Origin: Paenibacillus dendritiformis
Lineage (GTDB): Bacteria > Bacillota > Bacilli > Paenibacillales > Paenibacillaceae
Assembly: GCF_945605565.1 (NCBI RefSeq)
Contig: NZ_OX216966.1
Location: 186,001 to 250,000 of the forward strand
Direction of reading: 5' to 3'
Length of the DNA stretch: 64,000 nt
Part shown: in pieces, positions 34,886 through 44,801 of the stretch
How positions within the stretch are numbered: position 1 is the first letter of the stretch
How the letters are laid out: each line of letters begins with the position of its first letter
Position numbers and translations under genes: made by a program
Notes under the pieces: model-generated
Seen by the model: the letters and a program-made list of their open reading frames with translations, nothing else
Database searches by the model: none
Told to the model about the DNA's origin: nothing

Positions 34886-35760
34886 TAGTACTGCACCTCT
34901 CTTTTCTTCGTCAGGAACACCTGAGTCAGGGTAAATACCGCCACGACAAGGAAGAAGAGCACGGCCTTCGCTTGTCCGAGACCGTAATTGCCGTAAGCGA
35001 AGATCTCATTAAAAATATTCATCGCGAACATCTCGGTCGCATTGTTCGGGCCGCCGCGCGTTAAGCTCAAGTTCACGTCATAAATCTTGAACGCGCCGGA
35101 CAACGTCAGGAAGAGACAGATCGTGAACGCGGGCATAAGGAGCGGAAGCGTGATTTTGGTCAGACGATGCCACCAATTCGCTCCGTCGACCTTCGAGGCT
35201 TCAATCAGCTCATCCGGCACGCCTTGAAGGCCGGCCACATAAATAATCATCGTATATCCGGCAAACTGCCACGTGAACACGACAACCATAGCGAACAAGG
35301 CGAACTGAGAATCGAGAAGCCAGTTGAAGAATACATTAGTAAGCCCCGTGCTCTCGCCGATATATCCCATCGCATCGGTAAAGATAAACTGCCAAATATA
35401 ACCGAGAATGAGTCCGCCGATCAGATTCGGCATAAAGAACATCGTACGAGCGAGATTCCGCACCCGAAGCTTCGCGGTGACAAAGAGAGAGAAAGCGAGA
35501 CCGAACACGTTGACGAGGAGCACGGCCAGAATCGTGAATTTCAGCGTATGCCATGCCGATGCCAGGAATCGTTCATCCTGGAACAGTTGAATATAGTTGT
35601 CGAGCCCGACGAACACTTTGGGATTGGCCGGAATGCCATCCCATTGCACGAACGAATAAGCAATACCGAACAGGAACGGTATGACGACGACGGTGGTAAA
35701 GATAAAAAGCAGGGGAAGCGTAAATAAGGCAAACCATAGCCGGTCTTTCCGCTTCTTCAT
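34885..35760 (-). CDS. Carbohydrate ABC transporter permease, MalF/UgpA type
   Basis: A 291-residue inner-membrane permease with six helices, starting MKKRKDRLWFALFTLPLLFI. The EAA loop reads EASKVDGANWWHRLTKITLP near residue 195. It follows the binding-protein gene after a bidirectional hairpin at 35839-35887, which could lower permease expression relative to the binding protein, a common arrangement. Confidence 0.93.
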   Translation of the reverse strand: MKKRKDRLWFALFTLPLLFIFTTVVVIPFLFGIAYSFVQWDGIPANPKVFVGLDNYIQLFQDERFLASAWHTLKFTILAVLLVNVFGLAFSLFVTAKLRVRNLARTMFFMPNLIGGLILGYIWQFIFTDAMGYIGESTGLTNVFFNWLLDSQFALFAMVVVFTWQFAGYTMIIYVAGLQGVPDELIEASKVDGANWWHRLTKITLPLLMPAFTICLFLTLSGAFKIYDVNLSLTRGGPNNATEMFAMNIFNEIFAYGNYGLGQAKAVLFFLVVAVFTLTQVFLTKKREVQY

Positions 35761-35838
35761 GGTTTATCCCTTCTTTCCGGTAAAGTTCGAGCCAGCCGCC
35801 CTATCACGCTGGAACATGATGACGAGAGTCCGAATAAC

Positions 35839-35887
35839 AAAAAGCCTAACACGGTCATGTATGTAAACCCATGGGTTAGGCTTTTTG
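35839..35887 (-). terminator. Bidirectional-looking hairpin between binding-protein and permease genes
   Basis: CAAAAAGCCTAAC and GTTAGGCTTTTTG are perfect complements. On the minus strand the stem ends in TTTTTG, so partial termination after the binding-protein gene is plausible. Confidence 0.75.
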
Positions 35888-35907
35888 TCTTCAATCAGGG
35901 TATCTTA

Positions 35908-37182
35908 TTATTTGGCTGCCTTGGCCCAGACTTCGTCCAGCTTCTGGAGGAACTGCTCTCCGGTCATCGCCTTGTCCAGGAAGAACGCTTGGGCTGCTGG
36001 CGCCAGATCGTTGGTAATGATGCCGGCCGGGAAGTAGTTGTTCGCCGTCATTAACGTTTCTCCGCTCTGAGTGGCTTCATATACCGCTTGAGACAATGGG
36101 TCCATATTGCCTGCTTCGATATTCGTCATAGCCGGAATGAACTGGAAATCCTCCACAATCGTTTTCTTGCCGGTCTCGCTATTGAAGAGCCAATCCAGGA
36201 AAGCGTTTGCGGCTTTGATTTCATCTGCATCCGCTGTCCCATTGACGACCCAGTAGCTTGCAACGCCTACCGTCAGCTTCTGGTTGCCGTTGATTGGAAG
36301 CGGCATCATTCCGATGTTGGAGCCGAAGTCGCCGAAGTCCTTCAGCATCGAGAAGCTCCAGTTGCCTTGGTGCACCATCGCCGTCTTGCCGGTTGCGAAG
36401 TCACCCATTTGCGTATCGTACTTGATCTCCATCGGATTTTTCGCATAGGCCTTGATGGCATCCATGAACTTCGCGAACTCCTGGAACTCCTTCGTGTCGG
36501 CCATCTTCACTTCGCCCTTGTTCAGCTTATTAATGTAGTCGACAGGATCGGCCTGCAAAGCGAACGGCGTATTGATGATATGGCCAATGAGGAAATACGC
36601 CTCTTGAGAAAGCGCAAGACCGTTAATGTTTTCGTTCTTGAACTTCTCCAGCGTCTTGGTGAAGGAATCCAGGTCCGTCACCTCGGAAGGATTGACGAGA
36701 TCCTTGTTGTACACCAAGCCGTAGCCTTCCACGCCATACGGAATGCCCGTCACTTTGCCGTCTACTTCCAACGCCATATTCGGCGCTACATTTTTCGCAT
36801 ACCCTTCATTGCTCATATCGTAGAAGTAAGACTTGAACTTCTCTGCTTCCGTACCCGGCCCAATGCTGAAGATGGACGGCCCTTGGTTGCTCGTCAACTT
36901 CGCCTGCAGCTGCGTTGTATAGTTATCGCCGGCAGCGCCCCATACTTCCGCTTCATTCCCGGTTTCCTCTGTATATTTCTGAGCCAATTTCTCTAATTGC
37001 TCCGCGATCTCAACCTTCGATTGGAAAATCGTAATCTTCTTCAGCTTCTCCTGCCCCGAAGAATCCGTGGAAGGATTGGCATTGTTGCTGTCCGATCCGC
37101 TGCCGCAACCTACAAGCGCCGTAATCACGGCCAGTACGGTCAACAAGCTAAGCGTGCACGTAATGTATTTTCTCTTACTCAT
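35908..37182 (-). CDS. Carbohydrate ABC transporter substrate-binding lipoprotein
   Basis: A 424-residue secreted lipoprotein of extracellular solute-binding family 1 (MalE/UgpB-like). The signal peptide ends at the lipobox ITALVGC (Cys about residue 26), followed by a Ser/Asn/Gly-rich linker. Characteristic internal segments include KTAMVHQGNWSFSMLKDFG near residue 270 and NAFLDWLFNSETGKKTI near 345. It is the first gene of the second sugar importer, with a palindromic LacI-type operator about 40 bp upstream and the LacI regulator gene just behind. The sugar specificity cannot be read from sequence. Confidence 0.93.
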   Translation of the reverse strand: MSKRKYITCTLSLLTVLAVITALVGCGSGSDSNNANPSTDSSGQEKLKKITIFQSKVEIAEQLEKLAQKYTEETGNEAEVWGAAGDNYTTQLQAKLTSNQGPSIFSIGPGTEAEKFKSYFYDMSNEGYAKNVAPNMALEVDGKVTGIPYGVEGYGLVYNKDLVNPSEVTDLDSFTKTLEKFKNENINGLALSQEAYFLIGHIINTPFALQADPVDYINKLNKGEVKMADTKEFQEFAKFMDAIKAYAKNPMEIKYDTQMGDFATGKTAMVHQGNWSFSMLKDFGDFGSNIGMMPLPINGNQKLTVGVASYWVVNGTADADEIKAANAFLDWLFNSETGKKTIVEDFQFIPAMTNIEAGNMDPLSQAVYEATQSGETLMTANNYFPAGIITNDLAPAAQAFFLDKAMTGEQFLQKLDEVWAKAAK

Positions 37183-37218
37183 TTCTTACGCCTCCCCGAT
37201 TAAGATGAATACTTCGTA

Positions 37219-37232
37219 GTTAAGCGCTTACA
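37219..37232. promoter_or_regulatory. LacI-family operator upstream of the second sugar importer
   Basis: GTTAAGCGCTTACA contains the perfect palindrome TAAGCGCTTA with the central CG typical of LacI/GalR operators. It lies between the binding-protein gene and the neighbouring LacI-type regulator gene, which is its likely ligand. A cre role (CcpA) is an alternative. Confidence 0.65.
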
Positions 37233-37353
37233 AACCCATCTTAACGGATAATTTGCGTGAATGCAATAAAAAATAAGTGAAATAATCTGATGATTTTATA
37301 TTTATTAGATAAACTTTAACTCTTAATTAGATAAAATAATTATATATTTTTAC

Positions 37354-38316
37354 TTATTCCGTTGTTTTTCGCCATTGAATCGTGGCATTGAGCTTCACCG
37401 GCTCCCGATTGGCCTGGCCGCGTATCATCGTTAGCAGCTCCTTCGCCGCCAAGTAACCGCATTCATACCGCGGAATCGCGATCGTCGTCAACCCTGCCAT
37501 CATCGCTGCGTCGGTGTTGTCGAAGCCCGTCACCGCAATGTCTTCGGGAACCTTGATCTTATTTTCCTCGAATGCCTTGAACGCGCCGAGCGCCATATGG
37601 TCATTCGCGCAGACGAGCACTTCCGGCAGTTCATTGCTGAGAATGATAAGCTTCGCCGCCTGGTACCCGCTCGTCTCGCTGTAATCGCCATGAAAATAAT
37701 GACGCGAGTCGAAGGTCAGGCCATTGTGGTGAAGCGTATCCGTAAAGGCCGCAAAGCGTTCCTTGTGGTCCAGCGTGAAGTCGACCCCGCCGATATAGCC
37801 GAACCGCCTGTATCCCTTGTCCACGAGCCCTTGAACCATCTCGCACATGACGGGATAATTATCGACGACGACGCTTTTCGTATTCGCGTAATCGTGGGCG
37901 ATCATCCGATCCATCAATACGACCGGGAAATGGGGCTTCGCGTATTCGATCAGGACTTCATCGCTCATATGGCGATCCAGGCAAATCATCCCGCAGGCGA
38001 AGTTATTGCGCATAAATTTTTGACTGGACTTATTCGTGCAAATAACCAAATCATAGCCATTCTCGGTCAGACAATGGTTAATCCCTTTAATAATCTGCAA
38101 GTAATATTCCCGATCAAAATCACTGAAAATGAACATTACGGTGCTGCTGCTCACCGCCTTGTTCGAAGAGCTTGAATAGTATCCCTTCTCCATGCATATT
38201 TTCAGCACTCGCTCCCGGGTCGCTTGTCCTACATTTTTACGGCCATTCAATACGTTGGACACCGTGGCGACCGATACATCCGCAAGCTCCGCAATTTCCT
38301 TCAATCTGCTCTTCAA
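37354..38316 (-). CDS. LacI-family transcriptional regulator
   Basis: A 320-residue repressor. The N-terminal helix-turn-helix reads LKEIAELADVSVATVSNVLN, with the hinge following. The C-terminal ~260 residues are a periplasmic-binding-protein fold (MICLDRHMSDEVLIEY, VVLMDRMI, ICANDHMALGAF-like VLVCANDHMALGAF, and AVTGFDNTDAAMMAGLTTI). It lies immediately upstream of the importer genes on the same strand and probably controls them through the palindrome at 37219-37232. Confidence 0.93.
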   Translation of the reverse strand: MKSRLKEIAELADVSVATVSNVLNGRKNVGQATRERVLKICMEKGYYSSSSNKAVSSSTVMFIFSDFDREYYLQIIKGINHCLTENGYDLVICTNKSSQKFMRNNFACGMICLDRHMSDEVLIEYAKPHFPVVLMDRMIAHDYANTKSVVVDNYPVMCEMVQGLVDKGYRRFGYIGGVDFTLDHKERFAAFTDTLHHNGLTFDSRHYFHGDYSETSGYQAAKLIILSNELPEVLVCANDHMALGAFKAFEENKIKVPEDIAVTGFDNTDAAMMAGLTTIAIPRYECGYLAAKELLTMIRGQANREPVKLNATIQWRKTTE

Positions 38317-38483
38317 GCCGCTTTCCCTCCTACAGCACTTGTTTTATCCATCAACCCGATTTTTTTTGCGAACCCATCCCCTCCTGGCTGCGTGGTTAAC
38401 ATTTATGGATTGCATTATTAACTATTTTACTAAACCATTTTACTAGATACACTCTTTTTTTCATACTGCCGCCAAGGATACCA

Positions 38484-38520
38484 TGAAAAAAAGACTGCAA
38501 AACCTTTTGAGGTTTTGCAG
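38484..38520 (-). terminator. Terminator of the RND efflux operon
   Basis: CTGCAAAACC and GGTTTTGCAG form a perfect 10-bp stem; on the minus strand it is followed by TCTTTTTTT. It lies about 35 bp after the last gene. Confidence 0.9.
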
Positions 38521-38553
38521 CCTTGGCCATACTCATCGTATTTGTACACGACG

Positions 38554-40410
38554 TTAATTACTCCGGATTACCCGGCCCAGGAACCGCTTGACCGGGCCAT
38601 ACGAGGTGTCGAGCGTCTCGTAGAAATTGACCATCACCGGATATCTGACGCTATCCATGTCTATTTTCTCGAAGTAGATATATTGCTCTCCGTCCGTCAG
38701 GCGCGGCTCATCGACGAGCGAGAACTGCTTCGTTCCGAGCATGCGGCCGCCGTGATCCGTCAGTTCCAGCCGGATCTGGGACAGGCTCGCCTCAGCCATA
38801 ACCTGCCGGGCCCGATCGATAGAGAGCTTAAGCTTCAACGCGTACGTGGATTCCGATTGCGTCATCGGATTCATGTCCCGGATCCATTGGCCATCCCAAT
38901 TATCAATCTTGATGCGGAACGGATACATGTCATAGATGAGATCGGAGGTGTTGTCCAGCGTCGTCGAGAAGCGGAACGTGTCCATGACGACAGGGTACCC
39001 CTTCTCTTCCCGGTTGTCGACGAGATGCAGGAGCAGATCCTTGCCCGTCTCGCCTTCCGGAAGAATAAACAGATGCGACTCGACGACGGCGGCGTTCGGG
39101 ATGAGCGCCTTCGGTTCGGCCGCCGGCGTGCCGATTCGCTCCCCGCCATATCGCGTCCCGTCCGCGCCCTCAAGCTCCGCATGGAACGGCGGCGGGATGA
39201 TGGACGAGCCGCTCTTGTTCTCCAGCTTGAACCGGAGCAGCAGCGCTGTGAAGCCGGCCTCCTTGTTCACCAGCATCGTGTCTTCCTCGATGGACAGGTT
39301 CAGCCCCTTCGGGAACAGATCCGAACCGGAGGAGAACTTCATCGGCGTCCGCAGCTTATAATCGATCGGCGGCACGGAGGCCTCCGCCTGCCTCGGCACG
39401 GCAATCTGAATTCGCCCGACCTGGTAAGTTACCGCCTGGGCCGGATCGGACGCATCGGGCAGCAGGAACGTCTCCGGCATCAGCACCCGCAGCATGGTAA
39501 GCTCCCGACTCGCTCCCGTCTCGATGGCGTAGCGGAGCTGAACCGCTTCGCCCGGCTTGAGGACGGGCGGAGCCGGCTGGCCGAGCCGCTTCCCGTCATA
39601 GATGGCGGTATCCGACCATGCGGTCAAGGTGAACTCGGGGAGCTTCTCGCTAATATTATTGCGGTTCTCTACCCGGAGCGTCACGATGTGCACCGTATCC
39701 AGCTTCTCTCGCGCCCGCTCCGTCGTCTGTTCCGGCTTGCCCGAGCTCTTCACGATGCTTACCGGGGTGAAGATGAGCATCGAGGTGCCGGCAGGACCAT
39801 TCAATTGAAACGGCTGCCCCCACGGCTTCACCATCTCCGGGTCGGTCATCGGACTGTAATCGTTCTCCCATACGTCCCGGATAGGCATGCCGCCGAGGAC
39901 GGTCACCTTCGCCGGATACACCTCCCGGTCCGTCTTCTTCCAGATGAACCGGACCGGAGCGGATTCCTCCGCCAGCGTCCGGCTCATCCAGCGCCACTCC
40001 ACGGTCTGGCCCGGCATGAGGAAGCGCGGGCTGCCGGCGCTCGGCTCCATGGCGGCTTCCGCCCCGGACGCCATCCGGACGGCGAGTTCATAGTCGGGAA
40101 TGCGGACCCGCTTGCCGGAACTATTTGTCAGCTGGAACACGGCGGCCACCTGGCGCCCGTTGTCCTGCTGGCCGTAGATGACCCGCTCCACCGCGATATC
40201 GATGCCTTGGGCGGACTTCATGAAGGCGGCCGCGTCGGTCTGGATCGAAGCGCGCGAGGGCGCTGCCTGGCCGCTTGTCTGCGCCTTCGCTTCCGCCGTA
40301 CCGGACAGTCCCGGTACCGGCACCGCCCCCGTCAACGCCATGGCAAGCAGGCTGACCGCCCATGCCACGGCCGTGATTCGCTTCAAGCTCCGCTTCGTCT
40401 TCGGCTTCAT
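38554..40410 (-). CDS. Secreted protein of unknown function in the RND operon
   Basis: A 618-residue protein with a clear signal peptide (RITAVAWAVSLLAMALTG, cleavage probably near AEAKA around residue 40) and no other membrane segment. The mature part looks like repeated beta-sandwich modules: segments such as AAVFQLTNSSGKRVRIPDYE, VTLRVENRNNISEKLPEFT and LLLRFKLENKSGSSIIPPPF recur at ~100-150-residue intervals, like DUF4352-type or TIGR-type immunoglobulin-like domains. It overlaps the adaptor gene by 4 nt (ATGA). The link to the efflux pump is by operon; no function is known. Confidence 0.75.
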   Translation of the reverse strand: MKPKTKRSLKRITAVAWAVSLLAMALTGAVPVPGLSGTAEAKAQTSGQAAPSRASIQTDAAAFMKSAQGIDIAVERVIYGQQDNGRQVAAVFQLTNSSGKRVRIPDYELAVRMASGAEAAMEPSAGSPRFLMPGQTVEWRWMSRTLAEESAPVRFIWKKTDREVYPAKVTVLGGMPIRDVWENDYSPMTDPEMVKPWGQPFQLNGPAGTSMLIFTPVSIVKSSGKPEQTTERAREKLDTVHIVTLRVENRNNISEKLPEFTLTAWSDTAIYDGKRLGQPAPPVLKPGEAVQLRYAIETGASRELTMLRVLMPETFLLPDASDPAQAVTYQVGRIQIAVPRQAEASVPPIDYKLRTPMKFSSGSDLFPKGLNLSIEEDTMLVNKEAGFTALLLRFKLENKSGSSIIPPPFHAELEGADGTRYGGERIGTPAAEPKALIPNAAVVESHLFILPEGETGKDLLLHLVDNREEKGYPVVMDTFRFSTTLDNTSDLIYDMYPFRIKIDNWDGQWIRDMNPMTQSESTYALKLKLSIDRARQVMAEASLSQIRLELTDHGGRMLGTKQFSLVDEPRLTDGEQYIYFEKIDMDSVRYPVMVNFYETLDTSYGPVKRFLGRVIRSN

Positions 40411-41705
40411 TGGTTGTCCCCCTTCTCTGGCTGCTGCGGCTTGGCGGATGGCGGCTCCACCGTCACCGGATCGTTCTCCTTCAGGCGATGCTGCCCTGTC
40501 ACGATGACGGTATCGCCTTCCTTGAGCCCGCCCGTCACGGCATAGAGCGTGCCCTGCAGCGGGCCAAGCTCGACATCCTGCCGGACCGCCTTGCCATCCT
40601 TATAGACAAAGACGAACGTCTTGCTCTCGTCACGGATGACCGCGCTGGCCGGAACGGCCGGCACAAGCCGTTCGGCCTCCGTCTCGAGCCGGATGCGGAC
40701 CTTCATGCCAGGCTTCAGGGCCCCTTTGCCATTCGCGGCCCGCAGCTCCACATCATAGGTTCGAGTGCGCGTATCCATCACCTCGGACAGATAGACGAGC
40801 GAGCCCTTATAGGTCTGGGCAGGGCGGTCGGGTACATAAAAGGCAAGCGAATTCTTCCCTTCCACCAGCGGCAGCAGGTCTTCCGGAAGCTTGGCCCGGA
40901 CGAGGACCGGATCAAGCTGCACGATCCGGCCGATCGTCCCCCCTTGGTTAAGCATCATGCCAGGCTGCGGAGTCCATTCGGTCAGGATGCCTTCTGACGG
41001 CGCGGCGATCCGGGCTTCATCGATAGCCATCCCCGCCTCCAGAAGCTCCAGCTTCGCCGTATCGAGCTGTTGGCGGGCGGTAGCCTTCGAATCGCTATTG
41101 TCCGCCGCCTCCAGCTTCATTTTCCACACGCCGAGATCGATCGCCGAATTTTTCAATTGCAGCTCGGCCTGATCGACAGAGGTCTTCTCTACCGTGCCTT
41201 CGTCATATCCGTTTTTGAGACGATTCAACTCCTTCGTCTGCTGCTCGATCTCCCGCTCCAGCTTCGCAATGCTCTGCTTCACCTCTTCTTTGCCTATCCG
41301 ATCCTTCTCCTCCGTCTGCTCCATTAGACTCTCGGCGCTGCGGATGGCAAGCTCCGCCCGCTTCTTCTTCATGTGGGCGACGGAGTCATCCAGCCGGGCG
41401 ATGACCTCTCCGCGCTTCACGCGATCGCCGCGCTTCTTCAGGACGGCGGTAACCTCGCCGCCCCCCTTCGCCGTTACGTCCATGGAGACGGAAGGCGCGA
41501 TCTCGGCAATCAGCTCGGCCGGCATGCCGATCTTCTCGCGCTTCACGACGGCTGTCTTCACAAGCGGAGCCGCTTGCTTCGCATCCGCAGGCACCGCCCC
41601 ATTCTCCGGCTGGCTTGCGCAGGCCGCCAGCAGCACGGCGCAGGCGGTGATGCCTGCCATCATGCCGAGCCACCGCATGCGCCGGCTCTTCTTACTCTGT
41701 CTCAT
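40407..41705 (-). CDS. Efflux RND transporter adaptor subunit (membrane fusion lipoprotein)
   Basis: A 432-residue HlyD/AcrA-type adaptor. It begins with a lipoprotein signal ending AVLLAAC (Cys about residue 29). Barrel-sandwich segments (MDVTAKGGGEVTAVLKKRGD and EARIAAPSEGILTEWTPQPG) flank a coiled-coil hairpin at residues ~105-200 rich in Lys/Glu. The gene starts 4 nt after the RND permease stop and overlaps the downstream secreted-protein gene. In Gram-positives such adaptors join an RND permease in the cytoplasmic membrane without an outer-membrane channel. Confidence 0.93.
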   Translation of the reverse strand: MRQSKKSRRMRWLGMMAGITACAVLLAACASQPENGAVPADAKQAAPLVKTAVVKREKIGMPAELIAEIAPSVSMDVTAKGGGEVTAVLKKRGDRVKRGEVIARLDDSVAHMKKKRAELAIRSAESLMEQTEEKDRIGKEEVKQSIAKLEREIEQQTKELNRLKNGYDEGTVEKTSVDQAELQLKNSAIDLGVWKMKLEAADNSDSKATARQQLDTAKLELLEAGMAIDEARIAAPSEGILTEWTPQPGMMLNQGGTIGRIVQLDPVLVRAKLPEDLLPLVEGKNSLAFYVPDRPAQTYKGSLVYLSEVMDTRTRTYDVELRAANGKGALKPGMKVRIRLETEAERLVPAVPASAVIRDESKTFVFVYKDGKAVRQDVELGPLQGTLYAVTGGLKEGDTVIVTGQHRLKENDPVTVEPPSAKPQQPEKGDNQ

Positions 41706-41708
41706 TCG

Positions 41709-44700
41709 TTACATCCCCTTTCCTTCGCCTTGCTCCGGCACGGCGGCCGGCAAGGCGTCAATCTGCCTGCGCTTCCCCCGTCCGATCAGGTCGTACATGA
41801 CAGGCACGACCAGGAGGGTCAGCAGCGTGGATACGGTCAGTCCGCCGATAACGACAACGGCGAGCCCTCTCGATATCAGCGTGCCATGCCCGAAGCCAAA
41901 AGCGAGCGGCAGCAGCGCCACGATGGTGGCTCCGGCCGTCATGATGATCGGCCGCAGGCGCGACACGCCCGCTTCCACCAGCGCCTCCCGCACCGCGAAG
42001 CCCGCCTTGCGGAGCTGCTGCGCCTTGTCGATAAAGACAATGGCATTGGTGACGACAATGCCGATCAGCATCATGAACCCGATAAGCGAGGTAATGTTCA
42101 GCGATTCGTTCGTCACGAACAAGCCGAACACACCGCCGATTGCGGCGAACGGGAGCGAGAACAGAATCGAGAACGGCGCGCTGGCATTGCCGAAGGTCAA
42201 GACCATAATGAGGTAGACGACGCCGATGGCAGCGCCCATCGCGACGAACAGCTGACCGAAGCTGTCCCCGATGTTCTCGCTGATGCCGCCCACGGAACGG
42301 CTCACGCCTTCCGGCAGCTCAATCCGATCCAGTTCAGCGGCGATATCGGCGCTGATGCCCCCCTTGTTTTTGCCGATAATTTTCGCCGTCACCGTCACGA
42401 CCTGCTCTTCATTCAACCGCTTGATCGAGGCCGGAGCCGGCTCCCGGCTCACATCCGCGACGTCGGCGACGCGAATCGTGCCGCCGTTCCCCGTCTCCAT
42501 CGGGATAGTGCCGACCGCCTCCAAATCCTGGCTGCCGTTCTCTCCCGTCTGGACGGTCAGCGCGCGCAGGCCTTCATCGAATCGGTATTCGCCCAGCTTC
42601 TGCTCGAACAGCCAGGTGCGAAGCGAATGCTGAACGGCAGCCGGGGATACCCCCGCCTGAAGCGCCTTCTGCGGGTCCACCCGGATCGTTACCTCGGAGG
42701 AAGCTTCGCTTATCGAGTCCTTGACCTCCGTCAGCTCCGGGTAGCGCAGCACGGCTTCCTTGATGATGGCCGCAGCCTGCCGCAGCTTGACGCTGTCGTC
42801 CCCCTTCAGCATGTAGGAGAAATCCTCGCCTCCTCCCGAGTTGCCCGACAAGGTGCGCGTGTCAATCTCGCCTCCCGCCGGGACAAGGGACAGAAGCGAT
42901 TCCTTATAGTCCCGCTTCACCTGCTCGACGTCGGCGTCTTCATTCACTTCGGTATAGATCTGAGCCATATACGGAATCGCGTTCGGATCGCCCCCGTAGC
43001 CGACCAAGGCCTCGACGAAGGTGAACAAGGGACGGCCCGCCTTGTCCGATGCCGATCGGAGCTTCGCCTCCATATCCTTGACGACGGCATCCGTCGTCTT
43101 GAGCGATGTCTCGTAAGGCAGCTTCACCGTGAAATAAAACTGGCGCGGCGGATTCCCTTCCGGCATGAAGGTGAAGGACAACTGCGGTACGAGCGCGACC
43201 ATCGTCACGACAAAGAGCAGCGCCGATGCCCCCAACGTCTTCCAGCGATGGCGCAGCGACCATTCCAGGATGCGCCGGTACCCCTCCGTGAAGGCGGACG
43301 GCCCCGGCTCCACATGGGCCTTGGCGTTGGCGCTGCGGAGCACCAGCAATTTGGCCAGCATCGGAATGACGGTCAGCGCGACGGCCAGCGAGGCCAGGAT
43401 GGCGCAGGACAGCGTCACCGCGAACGGGCGGAACAATTGCCCGGCTGGCCCGCTAATCAGGCCAATCGGCGCGAAGACCCCTACCGTCGTCAGGGTGGAC
43501 GACGTAATGGCATTCGCCACTTCCTTCGTCGCGAGCAGGATGACCGACTCCTCCTTGCGGGCCGCCCGCTCCAGCTTGCTGTAAATATTTTCGATAACGA
43601 CGATGCTGTCGTCGACGACCCGGCCGATAGCGATGAACATGCCCCCCAGCGTCATGATGTTCAATGAAATATCGAGCCACTTCATCATCAGCAGCGCGAT
43701 AAGGACGGACAACGGAATCGACACGAGCACAATCAGCGTCATCCGCATGTTGCGGAGGAACACCAGGATCATGAGCGATGCCAGCACGGCGCCGACCATG
43801 CCTTCGCGCAGCAGCCCGCCAATGGATTGCTTGACTTCATCCGCGTAGTTGTACACCTGCTTGAACGTAATCCCCGGCAATTCGGAGGTCCATCGCTCCA
43901 TCAAGCGATCGGCCTGGTCCGTGAATTGGACGGCGTTCGCTCCCCCGGACTTATACAGCAATACCCCGATGGCAGGCCGATCGTCCATGCGGGCCGCGAA
44001 CGCGGATTCCCGAATCTCCGCCACGCTTCCCAGACCGGCGACCGTCAACTGGCTCCCGTCCGGCGCCGCCAGCGGAATCGCCTCCAGCTGCGAGATGCTG
44101 CGGAGACCGTTGTCCATCCGGGCGAGCAGCGTATTGCCGTCCACTTCCACGGTGCCCGCCGGGCCGGCAGCCATCGCGCTCTGGACCGCCTCGGACACTT
44201 GCGCCGGCGTGAGACCGTTCATTCGCAGCAGCTCCGGGGACAGCCGGATCGCCACCTCCGTCTTGCGCTCCCCGATGACATCCATATGATCGAGCCCCGG
44301 CATCGCCTGGAAGCCGGGCCGGATTACATGCTCGAAATGATGCTCCAGCTCCGTCTGCTCCATTCCTTCCCCCGCCTGAATGGCAAGGTAGTAGGTGGGA
44401 ATGGACGATACGCCGAATGTCGATACTTTGGGGCGTCCCGCCTCCGACGGCAGCTCCGTCTCCTGGAACAGGCCCTCCATCTCCGTCTTTTTCCGATCCG
44501 GGTCCGCTCCTTCCTCGAACGTCACGACGATCGTCGCCATCTGATCGCTTGATGTGGATTCGATCGTCTTCACGTTCTCCATCCCGTGAATTTTTTTCTC
44601 CAGCGGCTTGGTGACGTCTTCCATGACATCCTGCGGCGAAGCCGGATAGGGAACGGTGACCATGACGAGCGGCAATGAAATATCAGGCATATTGTCCACC

Positions 44701-44801
44701 TTGAGGCTGGTCGCGGCGTAGATCCCTCCCCCGAACAGCATGCAGCACAGGATGATGACGGCCGTCACCTGTTTCATCGAAAATTGAATGAGCGATTTCA
44801 T
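41709..44801 (-). CDS. RND-family efflux permease (AcrB/SwrC type)
   Basis: A 1030-residue permease with the twelve-helix RND layout and two large external loops. TM4 carries the proton-relay aspartates in GRVVDDSIVVIENIYSK near residue 395; the N-terminal segment VPYPASPQDVMEDVTKPLEK is the usual first porter-domain motif, and VGIVVTNAIVFIDKAQQLR-like sequence near residue 920 marks the second half. Exports amphiphilic compounds, surfactants or drugs using the proton gradient; B. subtilis SwrC is the closest known functional type. First gene of a three-gene operon that ends at the 38484-38520 terminator. Confidence 0.95.
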   Translation of the reverse strand: MKSLIQFSMKQVTAVIILCCMLFGGGIYAATSLKVDNMPDISLPLVMVTVPYPASPQDVMEDVTKPLEKKIHGMENVKTIESTSSDQMATIVVTFEEGADPDRKKTEMEGLFQETELPSEAGRPKVSTFGVSSIPTYYLAIQAGEGMEQTELEHHFEHVIRPGFQAMPGLDHMDVIGERKTEVAIRLSPELLRMNGLTPAQVSEAVQSAMAAGPAGTVEVDGNTLLARMDNGLRSISQLEAIPLAAPDGSQLTVAGLGSVAEIRESAFAARMDDRPAIGVLLYKSGGANAVQFTDQADRLMERWTSELPGITFKQVYNYADEVKQSIGGLLREGMVGAVLASLMILVFLRNMRMTLIVLVSIPLSVLIALLMMKWLDISLNIMTLGGMFIAIGRVVDDSIVVIENIYSKLERAARKEESVILLATKEVANAITSSTLTTVGVFAPIGLISGPAGQLFRPFAVTLSCAILASLAVALTVIPMLAKLLVLRSANAKAHVEPGPSAFTEGYRRILEWSLRHRWKTLGASALLFVVTMVALVPQLSFTFMPEGNPPRQFYFTVKLPYETSLKTTDAVVKDMEAKLRSASDKAGRPLFTFVEALVGYGGDPNAIPYMAQIYTEVNEDADVEQVKRDYKESLLSLVPAGGEIDTRTLSGNSGGGEDFSYMLKGDDSVKLRQAAAIIKEAVLRYPELTEVKDSISEASSEVTIRVDPQKALQAGVSPAAVQHSLRTWLFEQKLGEYRFDEGLRALTVQTGENGSQDLEAVGTIPMETGNGGTIRVADVADVSREPAPASIKRLNEEQVVTVTAKIIGKNKGGISADIAAELDRIELPEGVSRSVGGISENIGDSFGQLFVAMGAAIGVVYLIMVLTFGNASAPFSILFSLPFAAIGGVFGLFVTNESLNITSLIGFMMLIGIVVTNAIVFIDKAQQLRKAGFAVREALVEAGVSRLRPIIMTAGATIVALLPLAFGFGHGTLISRGLAVVVIGGLTVSTLLTLLVVPVMYDLIGRGKRRQIDALPAAVPEQGEGKGM

